Below, one piece after another: positions 26,228-34,228 of a stretch of 64,000 nt of DNA. A program made the position numbers and the translations under genes. This DNA comes from Paracoccus marcusii (GTDB taxonomy: Bacteria; Pseudomonadota; Alphaproteobacteria; Rhodobacterales; Rhodobacteraceae). Location: contig NZ_CP117466.1 in assembly GCF_028621715.1 (NCBI RefSeq), positions 2,244,501 to 2,308,500 on the forward strand. The letters run 5' to 3'. Position 1 is the stretch's first letter. Each line of letters starts with the position of its first letter. Below the pieces are notes generated by a model. The model ran no database searches and had not been told where the DNA came from. It was given only the letters and a program-made list of their open reading frames with translations.

Positions 26228-26627
26228 TGGGCCGCTTCCCAAGGCATTGCCCTGTATCTTGTAAAACTGACCCCGCTACAAAAATAACGTTAGACAGCGC
26301 GCCCTGTTAACCTTAAGCAGAAAATAATAATAAGAACTACCTCAGTAGTTGAGCGCACTTCGGCGGCAGAGATCGAGGGCACGAGCAGTACGACAAAGAC
26401 GCACTGTCGATGACATGCGTGGGCTCCCGGGTAAGCTCCGGGAGCTGCTTCTTTTCTACAAAGAGGTTTGACGCGTTGAACCGTCGGCTGCCCGGCGCCC
26501 GCGTTATGCTGCATACCGTCAATGCTTCCTCAACAGGTCAAGGTGACCCTGTATTCAGGCCCATCATGGTGTAAGGCCGGTATCGTCGTGGTTTTTGCCC
26601 GGCAGATTTTTGAAACGCGAAGTGTCC
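26228..26627. other. Intergenic region with possible small structured RNA
   Basis: No protein gene is convincing here. An AT-rich stretch (TAATAAT at 26325-26331) precedes a perfect 6-bp hairpin AACTAC-CTCA-GTAGTT (26335-26350). About 75 bp later a perfect 8-bp hairpin GCTCCCGG / CCGGGAGC (26423-26445) is followed by TGCTTCTTTTC, which looks like an intrinsic terminator. Together they would fit a ~120-nt + strand small RNA, but promoter evidence is weak. Confidence 0.3.
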
Positions 26628-26996
26628 ATGCCCCTTCAGTCGAAACTAGCCCTAGGGCTGTCATGTCTGATCGCAACGGCGATTGCGGTCCTGACGCTGA
26701 CGCCGGTACCAGTGCCGCCTTTGGGGGCAGTCGCGGAATCTGACAAGATCTACCACATGGTCGCGTTCGGGGTGCTTGCCTTTCCGATGGCCTATCTTCG
26801 GCCGCGTTGGCTGATGCTGGCTTTACCCGCCTATCTGGCGTTTGGTGGTTTGATTGAGATCCTTCAGCCATTCGTCGGGCGTGACCGCAGTCTTGGGGAC
26901 TGGGTTGCGGACCTGATCGGTCTCGGGATTGGTGTCGTCATCGGCTTGGCTGCCGGGCGGTTTGTACCCTTTGCACGGCCGCGCATGCGCCGGTAA
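26628..26996 (+). CDS. VanZ-like membrane protein
   Basis: A 122-residue membrane protein of the VanZ family. It shows the family motifs DKIYHMVAFGVLAFP (residues about 39-53) and GGLIEILQPFVGRDRSLGDW followed by VADLIG, with four hydrophobic segments. VanZ relatives are linked to glycopeptide tolerance in Gram-positives, but in proteobacteria the role is unknown. The ATG at 26628 is chosen because it precedes the first membrane helix; the longer frame from 26595 adds nothing family-like. Confidence 0.75.
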   Translation: MPLQSKLALGLSCLIATAIAVLTLTPVPVPPLGAVAESDKIYHMVAFGVLAFPMAYLRPRWLMLALPAYLAFGGLIEILQPFVGRDRSLGDWVADLIGLGIGVVIGLAAGRFVPFARPRMRR

Positions 26997-27101
26997 CCAC
27001 GACGGGTGCTTGGCGGAAAAGCCACATTGTCACGTGACGCCGACGTACCAGCAGATCAAGGCATTTGGGAACCATGGTGGTGCTGTCGTGCTTGCAACCA
27101 C

Positions 27102-27494
27102 ATGAACGATGATTTGCACAAGGCGCGCTTTGAACGGCTGGAACAGCTTTCCGGCAAACTGGATTCGGTGTTTCGAATCCCCGGTACACGGTTTCGGGTC
27201 GGATACGACGCGATCGCAGGTTTGGTGCCGGGGCTCGGCGACGCTGCGGCAATGCTGCCGGCGGCATGGATCGTGTTGGAAAGTTATCGCATGGGGCTGC
27301 CTAGGCACAAGCTTGTAAGGCAGGGGCTCAACGTTGCCGTGGATACGACATTTGGCAGCATTCCTCTTATTGGAAGCGTCTTTGATGCTTGGTTCAAGTC
27401 CAACCTGCGCAACGTCGACATTCTGCGCTCGCATCTCAATCGCGATAGGCTCGCCGGGGTTGCCGCGCCTTATGATGATAAAAGATCATCCTAG
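27102..27494 (+). CDS. DUF4112 domain membrane protein
   Basis: A 130-residue protein with the DUF4112 pattern: DSVFRIPGTRFRVGYDAIAG, LVPGLGDAAAMLPAAWIVLE, and FGSIPLIGSVFDAWFKSNLR followed by N. It is predicted to sit in the membrane through two hydrophobic stretches. Function unknown in the family. Start at ATG 27102 (MNDDLHKARFERLE) matches family N-termini; a frame from 27006 is longer without support. It follows the VanZ-like gene by about 105 bp on the same strand. Confidence 0.75.
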   Translation: MNDDLHKARFERLEQLSGKLDSVFRIPGTRFRVGYDAIAGLVPGLGDAAAMLPAAWIVLESYRMGLPRHKLVRQGLNVAVDTTFGSIPLIGSVFDAWFKSNLRNVDILRSHLNRDRLAGVAAPYDDKRSS

Positions 27495-27745
27495 AACCAC
27501 TTATGGGAGATCTATCGGGAGCCTGCTTGGTCGCCTCACGGAGTGGAGGCCCGTCGCGTTCAATGCGACCGGTTTCCCGGGAGCGCTTTGCCGATGTCAT
27601 GTTCACCGCAGCTGTTTTGTTTTGGCTCTGATGCTCAATGAATCTGGAGCCTCATTGGGACGTAGGTTGGAAATGGCCGGTCGTTTTTCTCTCCCGTTTT
27701 TATTCAGAAGCCACTCCTAACCACTTGATCCGCAACTGATAGCCA

Positions 27746-28507
27746 CTAGTGCCCCAGCACCGTGACCTTGATCAGCATCCAGACAGCCATGGCGATCATC
27801 ATCAGGTTCTCGGTCAGGGAGACGAACCCCAGGGGGACGTTGCTGTCGCCGCCGACGCAGGCGCATTTGATGTCTCGCTTGTCGACATAGACGGCCTTCC
27901 AGACCGACACTGCGCCGATCGTGCCGATGAACAGGGCGACCGGAATGGACAGCCACATCATCGCGCCCGCGACCATCAGGACGCCCGCCAGTCCCTCGGC
28001 GAAGGGATAGACGTAGCCGTAACGGACCCACCGCTGCGCCAGCAGGTCATAGTTCAGGAACATCGTGGCAAAGCTGTCGACGTCTTTCAGCTTCTGCAAG
28101 GCCAGCAGACACATGGCAAAGGCCACGAACCATTCGGCCGCGGCAATGGTGATCAGCTGGCCAAACGCGGCCCAGCTGGTCGCAAAAGCCATCGCGGCGG
28201 ACATCGCGAACAGCGCGATCACGGGGCGGTAGGTGGTCGCGGACTTGTCGCGGACGGCCTTGCCGAAATGCCGCCTGAGGTCGTCATAGCCGCCGATCCG
28301 CCGACCGTCGATGAAGGTCTGCGGAGTGGTCCGGACGTCGTGTTGTTCCTTGAACGCGTCGACCTCGGCACGGGTGGTCAGGTGGTGGTCCTCGACGCGA
28401 AAGCCCTGGCGCCGCAGCAGGTCCAGCGATTTGAGGCCATAGGGGCACATGTGCTTGGTCATCACCATGCGGTGAAGGGTGGCGGTTCTGGGGGTCGTCA
28501 GGGTCAT
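27746..28507 (-). CDS. Glutaredoxin-MauE fusion protein
   Basis: A 253-residue fusion. The N-terminal ~80 residues are glutaredoxin-like with CPYG at residues 21-24 and the TTPQTFIDGRRIGGYDDL strand/helix typical of the fold. The rest is a four-helix MauE/DoxX-type membrane domain (for example FAEGLAGVLMVAGAMMWLSI), ending with a KCACVGGDSNVPLGF segment that carries two more cysteines. Such fusions are thought to handle periplasmic or membrane thiol redox. It follows the DUF411 gene by 2 bp and is third in the cueR-led operon, suggesting a role in copper-related thiol homeostasis. Start at 28507 is set by the DUF411 stop. Confidence 0.78.
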   Translation of the reverse strand: MTLTTPRTATLHRMVMTKHMCPYGLKSLDLLRRQGFRVEDHHLTTRAEVDAFKEQHDVRTTPQTFIDGRRIGGYDDLRRHFGKAVRDKSATTYRPVIALFAMSAAMAFATSWAAFGQLITIAAAEWFVAFAMCLLALQKLKDVDSFATMFLNYDLLAQRWVRYGYVYPFAEGLAGVLMVAGAMMWLSIPVALFIGTIGAVSVWKAVYVDKRDIKCACVGGDSNVPLGFVSLTENLMMIAMAVWMLIKVTVLGH

Positions 28508-28509
28508 GG

Positions 28510-28965
28510 TCAACCTCGATGGCTTGCAAAGACGCGGGTTTCGGACCCGGTCCACAGGATGACGTCATAGGGATCGCGCCGCCCGCCCATCTCCATGCCG
28601 GGCGATCCGGCGGGCATGCCGGGCACCGCCAGGCCTGCCGCCGGCGGACGCTGCGCGAGCAGGGCGCTGATGTCGGTGGCGGGCACATGCCCTTCGATCA
28701 CATAACCGTCGATCAGGGCCGTGTGGCAGGAGCGCAGCGGCGCAGGCACGGCGTGGCGATCCTTGACCCCCTGCATGTCATCGGTCGTGACCACCTCCAC
28801 GGCAAAGCCGTGATCCCGCAGATGCGCGACCCACGCGCCGCAGCATCCGCAATCGGGCGCGCGAAAGACCCGTGTGCGGACCGGCGCCTGACCGGACCAT
28901 GCCATCGCCGGGCCAGCCAGAATGCCCGCCGCCAGCGCCGTCATGAACGTGCGTCGATCCGTCAC
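28510..28965 (-). CDS. DUF411 metal-binding periplasmic protein
   Basis: A 151-residue DUF411 protein. The N-terminus [20 protein letters not shown] is a twin-arginine-type signal peptide, suggesting export in folded or metal-loaded form. The family's cysteine motif is APDCGCCGAWVAHLRDHGF, with later conserved parts CHTALIDGYVIEGHVPA. DUF411 proteins are repeatedly found in copper or silver resistance loci. The start overlaps the cueR stop (ATGA) and the gene is followed directly by the glutaredoxin-MauE gene. Confidence 0.82.
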   Translation of the reverse strand: MTDRRTFMTALAAGILAGPAMAWSGQAPVRTRVFRAPDCGCCGAWVAHLRDHGFAVEVVTTDDMQGVKDRHAVPAPLRSCHTALIDGYVIEGHVPATDISALLAQRPPAAGLAVPGMPAGSPGMEMGGRRDPYDVILWTGSETRVFASHRG

Positions 28966-29417
28966 CCGCCGATCCTTTCCTTGAATCCCCGTTCGGGCCG
29001 CCTGCGGGACAACGGATCGTCATCCGTGTCCAAGGTCTCCAGCCGCTGCAGGATCGGGCAGTTCGGACGCTCGTTTCCGGCGCAGGCATTCGCCAGTTCC
29101 TCCAACGTGTCGGCCATGTCCTGCAGGTGCGCGATCTTGTGGCGCAGGTCCCGGACCCGCGCCTGCGCCAGCGCCTTGACGTCGGCGCTGCGCCGGTCCT
29201 TGTCGCGCCACAGGTCCAGCAGTTCGGTGATCTCGGCGACGGAGAAGCCCAGGTCGCGCGCGCGGGCGATAAAGCGCAGCATATGGACGTCGCGCGGTTC
29301 GTATTCGCGATAGCCCGAGGCCGTCCGGCTGGCTGTCGGGATCAGGCCGATCCGTTCATAGTATCGGATCATCTTGGCCGATACGCCAGAGCGGTTGGCG
29401 GCGTCTCCGATGTTCAT
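28962..29417 (-). CDS. cueR: CueR-type copper-responsive MerR regulator
   Basis: A 151-residue MerR-family regulator: winged helix [20 protein letters not shown], dimerisation helix, and a metal loop with C112 and C120 (C-x7-C) plus S77, the same positions that define Cu(I)/Ag(I) sensing in E. coli CueR. It activates promoters by underwinding a 19-20 bp spacer. Two such dyads lie in the 143-bp divergent region, one facing each way, so it should activate both its own operon (cueR-DUF411-glutaredoxin/MauE) and the DUF305 gene. The C-terminal tail is about 15 residues longer than in E. coli. Confidence 0.9.
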   Translation of the reverse strand: MNIGDAANRSGVSAKMIRYYERIGLIPTASRTASGYREYEPRDVHMLRFIARARDLGFSVAEITELLDLWRDKDRRSADVKALAQARVRDLRHKIAHLQDMADTLEELANACAGNERPNCPILQRLETLDTDDDPLSRRRPERGFKERIGG

Positions 29418-29454
29418 GGCAGGGCTCCGTCATTGCGATGACAGGGATATGGGG

Positions 29455-29471
29455 CTTCCCATCATGGGAAG
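29455..29471 (-). promoter_or_regulatory. CueR-type operator/promoter for the cueR operon
   Basis: Perfect 17-bp palindrome CTTCCCAT-C-ATGGGAAG. On the - strand it sits between TTGACC (29474-29469) and a weak -10 near CATATC (29449-29444), giving the long spacer of MerR-type promoters. It precedes the cueR start at 29417. Confidence 0.75.
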
Positions 29472-29503
29472 GTCAAGGGCGTGATGACGTCGTCTGCGCG
29501 GCA

Positions 29504-29534
29504 TTGACCTTGCAACGATGGGAAGGATTATCTG
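29504..29534 (+). promoter_or_regulatory. CueR-type promoter for the DUF305 gene
   Basis: TTGACC (29504-29509), 19-bp spacer, then TATCTG (29529-29534). The spacer holds CCTTGC-N7-GGAAGG (29508-29526), close to the CueR dyad CCTTCC-N7-GGAAGG. Confidence 0.7.
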
Positions 29535-29560
29535 AGATCGGGAAGAAGGAGAGCACTGCC

Positions 29561-29971
29561 ATGAAAACGTTCGTCCCCATCCTGCTGACCGCCCTTGCCG
29601 TCGCCGCGCCGGGTCTTGCCCAGCAGACGATGGACCATTCCGCCCATGGCGACATGGCTCAGATGGATCATTCCGCGCATGGCGACATGGCGATGTCCGG
29701 TGCACGACCCGACGACACGCCGGCGACGACGGCCTATCGCGCAGCGATGGCCGAGATGCACGCGAACATGGACGTCGAATACACCAATGACGCGGACGTG
29801 GACTTCATGCGGGGGATGATCCCCCACCACCAGGGCGCCATCGACATGGCGCGCATCGTCCTTGAACACGGCCAGGACCCCCAGGTGCGCGCCTTGGCCG
29901 AGGAGGTCATCGCGGCGCAGGAGGCCGAGATCGAGATGATGGAGGCCTGGCTGGCCGGACACGACAGCTGA
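29561..29971 (+). CDS. DUF305 copper-associated periplasmic protein
   Basis: A 136-residue secreted protein. A Sec signal peptide ([20 protein letters not shown], cleavage after about residue 20) is followed by two tandem copies of an 11-residue Met/His-rich unit ([11 protein letters not shown], then [11 protein letters not shown]), a likely Cu(I)/Cu(II)-binding segment. The DUF305 core contains [20 protein letters not shown] and [16 protein letters not shown]. It lies behind a CueR-type promoter divergent from cueR, which supports a copper-binding or buffering role in the periplasm. RBS AAGGAG at 29546-29551. Confidence 0.85.
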   Translation: MKTFVPILLTALAVAAPGLAQQTMDHSAHGDMAQMDHSAHGDMAMSGARPDDTPATTAYRAAMAEMHANMDVEYTNDADVDFMRGMIPHHQGAIDMARIVLEHGQDPQVRALAEEVIAAQEAEIEMMEAWLAGHDS

Positions 29972-30013
29972 ACGATGACAGACAGCGCCACGCAGGTGGT
30001 GCATGGCGCTGCG

Positions 30014-31240
30014 TCAGGCGGGCAGGGCGCCCGCCACGGGGCGCAGCAATCGCGCCGCGGGCCGGTCGAAGCTCTGGCGACCGGCCTTGAAGCCCATCAG
30101 TGGTGCCGCGATGGTGGCCAGTCCATCCTCGGCCGTCGCGGCATCCAGCACGATCAGGTCGGCGCGATCACCCACCGACAGCCCGTAATCGGCCACGCGC
30201 AGGATGCGGGCCGGACCGTCGGTGATCATCCGTAGGCAGGCCGCGAACTCGCCAGCGCCAAGATGCATCACGTTGGCATAGAGATTGGCCATCCGCAGCA
30301 GCGAGCAGTCGCCATAAGGCGTGAACGGGTTCATCACGTTGTTCGTCGCCACCGCGACCGTCACCCCTTTCAGCAGGTGCAGGGGCGCCACGCCGCGGGG
30401 CGCACGGTGACCCTGATCCATGCCGTTCAGGTACAGGTCGGTGGCGGGCAGGGCGGTCACGGCGACCCGGGCCTGGGCCAGCATCGCGGCGTGATCGCGC
30501 AGGGCACCGTCGGTCATCACCGCCAGCTTGGTCACATGGCCCAGGTTCACGCGGCCCTGCCAGCCGTGGCGCATCGTCCGATCGCAGATCGCCTTGATCT
30601 GGGATCCGTCGGGGTCCAGGTCGAAGTCCAGGTGAAAATCCAGATCGACGTCGTTCCGCACGGCCATCGCGAACAGGATGTCGATCTGCGCCAGCGGGTC
30701 GCTGTCGGTATAGGGGCAGCCGCCCAGAAGGTCGGCCCCCTGCGCCAGCGCCTGTTCCAAAAGCGCCTCGGTGCCGGGATCGTTGGTCAGGCCTTCCTGG
30801 GCAAAGGCGCAGACCTGCAGGTCCAGCGCAAAGGCATAGTCGTCCTTCAGGGCCAGCACTGCCGTCAGGCTGCGCAATCCGGCGCGCGGGTCGACCTCGA
30901 CATGGGTGCGCATGTGCATGGTGCCCTGCCGGATCGCGGCCTCGACTACCTGCGCGCCGCGGCTGCGAACATCGTCGACGGTAAAGTCGCGCTTCAGCGC
31001 GCTGACCGCGGCCACGGCGGCCTGCACGCTGTCGGCCTGACCGCAGCGGCACAGCAAGCCGGCCTTGTCCAGGTGGATATGCGCCTCGACCAGCCCCGGC
31101 AGGACGGCGCGGTGTTCGATGTCGCGGACCTCGCGCGACGGGCCAAGGTCACGGCCCAAGGCGGCGATGCGACCGCCGGCGATGCCGATATCTGCGGCAC
31201 CCTGCGGCAGGCGGGCATTCTTCAGGATCAGATCCAGCAT
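30014..31240 (-). CDS. Cytosine-deaminase-like amidohydrolase
   Basis: A 408-residue metal-dependent amidohydrolase of the cytosine deaminase / CodA-like branch. Metal and catalytic regions seen: GLVEAHIHLDKAGLL near residue 50, MHMRTHVEVDP, VNLGHVTKL (His ligand), and ATNNVMNPFTPYGDCSLLRM near the C-terminal Asp ligand. It is cytoplasmic (no signal) and probably deaminates or opens an N-heterocycle or guanidine-like amide. It is divergent from a SnoaL-like gene and both flank a copy of the 14-bp operator found before the ABC transporter, so it belongs to the same regulon. Exact substrate unknown. Confidence 0.82.
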   Translation of the reverse strand: MLDLILKNARLPQGAADIGIAGGRIAALGRDLGPSREVRDIEHRAVLPGLVEAHIHLDKAGLLCRCGQADSVQAAVAAVSALKRDFTVDDVRSRGAQVVEAAIRQGTMHMRTHVEVDPRAGLRSLTAVLALKDDYAFALDLQVCAFAQEGLTNDPGTEALLEQALAQGADLLGGCPYTDSDPLAQIDILFAMAVRNDVDLDFHLDFDLDPDGSQIKAICDRTMRHGWQGRVNLGHVTKLAVMTDGALRDHAAMLAQARVAVTALPATDLYLNGMDQGHRAPRGVAPLHLLKGVTVAVATNNVMNPFTPYGDCSLLRMANLYANVMHLGAGEFAACLRMITDGPARILRVADYGLSVGDRADLIVLDAATAEDGLATIAAPLMGFKAGRQSFDRPAARLLRPVAGALPA

Positions 31241-31276
31241 CGTTCTTGTGTCCCCGGCGACCTTCTGTATTCTGCT

Positions 31277-31290
31277 AGTGTATGCACTTT
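31277..31290. promoter_or_regulatory. Putative GntR/FCD operator, copy 1
   Basis: AGTGTATGCACTTT, identical to 32552-32565. It lies in the 78-bp space between the divergent amidohydrolase and SnoaL-like genes. The arms AGTG / CACT are palindromic around TATG, as in FCD-type GntR sites. Confidence 0.6.
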
Positions 31291-31318
31291 ACCCCGCCAC
31301 AGACAAGCAGAGAGCGCG

Positions 31319-31720
31319 ATGAACCAGAACACCGAAAAAGACCTGCAGGCGGTCAAGGACTATCTTGCGGCGTCGATGGCGCCCGATCCGGTGCTGGCTG
31401 CGACCTTCGTCGCGCCGGGCTTTACCTGCCGGTTCACGGGCGGGCGCGTCTTCGACACGCCGTCGGGGCCGACCGGTTTCAACGCCGCCCGCTATGCCTG
31501 GGTCAAGAAGCGGATCGAGCGGTACGACGTCGTGCCGGCGGGCGACCAGACGATCGTCTATAGCCTGGGCTATCTGCATGGCGCCTGGCCGGATGGCACG
31601 CCTTTCGACGGGAACCGCTATATCGACCGGTTCACGGTTCAGGATGGGTTGATCCTGGACACCGACGTCTGGAACGACAGCGCCGAATGGATCCTTGATC
31701 CCACCATCGCCAAGGGCTGA
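31319..31720 (+). CDS. SnoaL/NTF2-like protein
   Basis: A 133-residue protein of the nuclear-transport-factor-2-like fold as judged by the N-terminal helical segment AVKDYLAASMAPDP, VAPGFTCRFTGGRVFDTPSG and the C-terminal FDGNRYIDRFTVQDGLIL. Proteins of this fold serve as small isomerases, hydrolases or binding partners. It is divergent from the amidohydrolase and its stop TGA abuts the stop of the convergent GntR gene (TGATCA). Likely an accessory enzyme of the same catabolic module; reaction unknown. Start ATG at 31319 with AGAGCGCG upstream, a weak ribosome binding site. Confidence 0.65.
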   Translation: MNQNTEKDLQAVKDYLAASMAPDPVLAATFVAPGFTCRFTGGRVFDTPSGPTGFNAARYAWVKKRIERYDVVPAGDQTIVYSLGYLHGAWPDGTPFDGNRYIDRFTVQDGLILDTDVWNDSAEWILDPTIAKG

Positions 31721-32422
31721 TCAGCCCTTGGCATAGGGCTGCAGGATGTTGACCAGATCGCGGCTGCGGCTGCGATCGCCCGACAGCAGGGCGCGGGCGG
31801 CCACGGCCTCCAGATGCTCGGCCATCAGGTCGGCGGCCTTGTCGGCGGGCCCCTTGGCGATCAGGTCGATCAGGGCCAGATGCTCGCTGATGGCGCAATC
31901 CGACGAATGCGGGCGGGCCAGCGCAGACAGCGACAGGCCCGCGCGATAACAGATTTCAGTGACATAGCGGACCAAAATCGGCTTGCCGGTCATTTCGGCC
32001 AGGCGGATGTGGAACTCTGTTGCCAGCCGGATCGACGCGCCGTCGGGCCCGTGGCGCGCATCATGTTCCTGGCGGACGATCTCCTTCAGGGCGGCGACCT
32101 GGTCGGGCGACAGGTGACCGGCCAGATGCTGCACGACCTGACGTTCCAGGGCCACGCGGATGTCGAAGATGTCGCGCGCATCGGCCGGCGTGGGCGCGGT
32201 CACGGTCGCGATGCGGTTGCGGCGCAGATCGACCAGGCCTTCGGCGGCCAGCTGCCCCAGGGCATGGCGCGCGATGGTGCGGCTGACGCCAAAGCTTTCG
32301 CCAAGGGCATCCTCGGGCAGGCGGTCGCCGGGCATCAGCGCCCCTTCGATGATGGCCCGACGGATGCCCTGGCAGATCGCGGCCATGCGGTCGCCGCCGA
32401 CGGAACGCGCCCCTGCCGTCAT
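31721..32422 (-). CDS. GntR-family regulator, FCD/VanR type
   Basis: A 233-residue regulator with an N-terminal winged helix (AICQGIRRAIIEGALMPGDR, FGVSRTIARHALGQLAAEGL) and a C-terminal FCD all-helical ligand domain (FDIRVALERQVVQHLAGHL, ATEFHIRLAEMTG, ISEHLALIDLIAKG), where the D/H/H residues typically bind a metal and a carboxylate ligand. Start taken at 32422 (AGGCGG upstream); an ATG at 32482 would add 20 residues and is also possible. It sits between the SnoaL-like gene and the ABC operon, with identical 14-bp sites on both sides, so it probably represses the whole module until its organic-acid-like inducer appears. Confidence 0.8.
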   Translation of the reverse strand: MTAGARSVGGDRMAAICQGIRRAIIEGALMPGDRLPEDALGESFGVSRTIARHALGQLAAEGLVDLRRNRIATVTAPTPADARDIFDIRVALERQVVQHLAGHLSPDQVAALKEIVRQEHDARHGPDGASIRLATEFHIRLAEMTGKPILVRYVTEICYRAGLSLSALARPHSSDCAISEHLALIDLIAKGPADKAADLMAEHLEAVAARALLSGDRSRSRDLVNILQPYAKG

Positions 32423-32551
32423 GCGACCGCCTGCTGATCGGGCATGTGGCCCGGAACTGAGGAAAGTTTCGGCATCGACCATCCGGCCACCATTTTCCAG
32501 CGCCCCGCGGTTTGCGTGGCCAGGCACCGGCGGGCTAAGGAATCGGTATAA

Positions 32552-32565
32552 AGTGTATGCACTTT
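32552..32565. promoter_or_regulatory. Putative GntR/FCD operator, copy 2
   Basis: AGTGTATGCACTTT, embedded in the longer near-palindrome AAAGTG-TATG-CACTTT (32550-32565). It is 28 bp before the ABC ATPase start and between the divergent regulator and transporter genes; a second partial copy (ATGCACCTTT) follows at 32570-32579. Confidence 0.65.
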
Positions 32566-32593
32566 TGTCATGCACCTTTGACAGGGGAACCTC

Positions 32594-33442
32594 ATGAACC
32601 CGGATCTTGCACAGATCGCGCCGGAACGAAAGCGACCAGCGGTTCAGCTGTCGCGGGCATCGGTCGCCTTCGGACAGGGCGCAGAGCGCGTCCAGGCGCT
32701 GCAACCGACAGACCTGCACCTGGACGAGGGCGAATTCCTGGCGCTTGTCGGGCCGTCCGGCTGCGGCAAGTCGACGATCCTCAAGCTGGTCGGCGGCCTG
32801 ACCCGCCCGTCCGGCGGAGAGATCATCGTGGGCGGACGCGAGGTCGCGGCCCGCGCCCTGCGCGTCGGAATGGCGTTCCAGAACCCGACCCTGCTGCCAT
32901 GGCTGACGATCGAACAGAACATCATGCTGCCGCTGAAGATCGTGCGCCCGTTCCGACAGGATTACGCCCGCAAGAAGCGGGGCGAGTACCGCGACAGGGT
33001 CCACGCGCTGCTGGCCGATGTGGGCCTGGAAAAGTTCGCCGGTCATTACCCCTGGCAGCTGTCGGGCGGCATGCTGCAGCGTGCCAACCTGTGCCGCGCG
33101 CTGATCCATGAACCCAGCCTGCTGCTGCTGGACGAACCCTTCGGCGCGCTGGACCAGTTCACCCGAGAGGAGCTGTGGGGCACGATGCAGGATCTGTGGA
33201 TCAAGCGTCGCCCCACCGTGATCCTGGTCACGCATGACCTCAAGGAGGCCGGCTTTCTGGGCACGCGGATCTGCGTGATGAGCGCGCGCCCCGGCCGCAT
33301 CATCGACGACAGCCCCGTCACCTTTCCCCGCCCGCGCACGGTCGAGATGACCTTTCAGCCCGATTTCGTGGCCCTGAACCAGCGCCTGCGCGAACGCATC
33401 ATCGATGCCCGCGGCGAATCCGCCCGAAAGGTCGCGTCATGA
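32594..33442 (+). CDS. ABC transporter ATP-binding protein (SsuB/TauB/ThiZ-like)
   Basis: A 282-residue nitrate/sulfonate/thiamine-precursor-type ABC ATPase. Walker A GPSGCGKST, Q-loop AFQNPTLLPWLT, signature LSGGMLQR, Walker B LLLLDEPFGALD and switch histidine THDLKEA are present; the DEPFGALD text is typical of this transporter group. First gene of a + strand operon with the permease (ATGA overlap), binding protein and gamma-glutamyltransferase. Confidence 0.9.
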   Translation: MNPDLAQIAPERKRPAVQLSRASVAFGQGAERVQALQPTDLHLDEGEFLALVGPSGCGKSTILKLVGGLTRPSGGEIIVGGREVAARALRVGMAFQNPTLLPWLTIEQNIMLPLKIVRPFRQDYARKKRGEYRDRVHALLADVGLEKFAGHYPWQLSGGMLQRANLCRALIHEPSLLLLDEPFGALDQFTREELWGTMQDLWIKRRPTVILVTHDLKEAGFLGTRICVMSARPGRIIDDSPVTFPRPRTVEMTFQPDFVALNQRLRERIIDARGESARKVAS

Positions 33443-34212
33443 ACTATGCCATCCGTCGCCGCATGTGGTCCGCCGCGCTGATCGTCGCCTTCTTCCTGGG
33501 GTGGGAGGTTCTGTGCCTGGCCCTGAACGTGTCCGACCTGGTGGTGCCGCGCCCGTCGCAGGTGATGGCGACGTTGGTCGCGCGCTTTCCGGTCCTGTGG
33601 CCGCACATCATCCAGACGCTGTGGACGACCATGATCGGCTTTGGCCTTGGCGTGGCGGTCGGCGTCGTGATCGGCGCGCTGATCGGCACGTCGCGGGTGG
33701 CCTATGACACGGCCTATCCGCTGCTGATCGGGTTCTCGTCCATCCCGAAGGTCGCGGTCGTCCCGATCTTCGTGCTGTGGTTCGGGGCGGGGCCGGTGCC
33801 TGCGGTCCTGACCGCGCTGGCCATGTGCTTCTTTCCCATCGTGGTCAACATCGCCACCGGCCTTGCCACGACCGAGCCCGAGATGGAGGACGTGCTGAAA
33901 TCCCTGGGCGCCGGCAAGATGGACCTGCTGCTGAACGTGGGCCTGCCGCGCACCATGCCGTTCTTCTTCGCCTCGCTGAAGATCGCGGCGACCTATGCCT
34001 TTGTCGGCACCGTGCTGGCCGAGACCGTCGCCTCGAACAAGGGCATCGGCAACGTGATGATGAGCGCATCGTCGAACTTCGACGTGCCGCTGGTCTTTGC
34101 CGGCCTGTTCATCCTGGCCTTCCTGGGGGTCGCCCTCTACGTCCTGTTCTCGGTCATCGAGGGCCGCGTCGTGGGCTGGGCGAACCGCCGCACCGACCTG
34201 TCCCCCTCCTGA
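33439..34212 (+). CDS. ABC transporter permease (SsuC/TauC/ThiX-like)
   Basis: A 257-residue permease with six predicted membrane segments. The family loop EMEDVLKSLGAGKMDLLLNVGLP is the EAA-type contact with the ATPase, and the C-terminal AETVASNKGIGNVMMSASSN is typical of this group. Start overlaps the ATPase stop as ATGA. Confidence 0.9.
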   Translation: MNYAIRRRMWSAALIVAFFLGWEVLCLALNVSDLVVPRPSQVMATLVARFPVLWPHIIQTLWTTMIGFGLGVAVGVVIGALIGTSRVAYDTAYPLLIGFSSIPKVAVVPIFVLWFGAGPVPAVLTALAMCFFPIVVNIATGLATTEPEMEDVLKSLGAGKMDLLLNVGLPRTMPFFFASLKIAATYAFVGTVLAETVASNKGIGNVMMSASSNFDVPLVFAGLFILAFLGVALYVLFSVIEGRVVGWANRRTDLSPS

Positions 34213-34228
34213 TCCGAAAGGTATCCCA

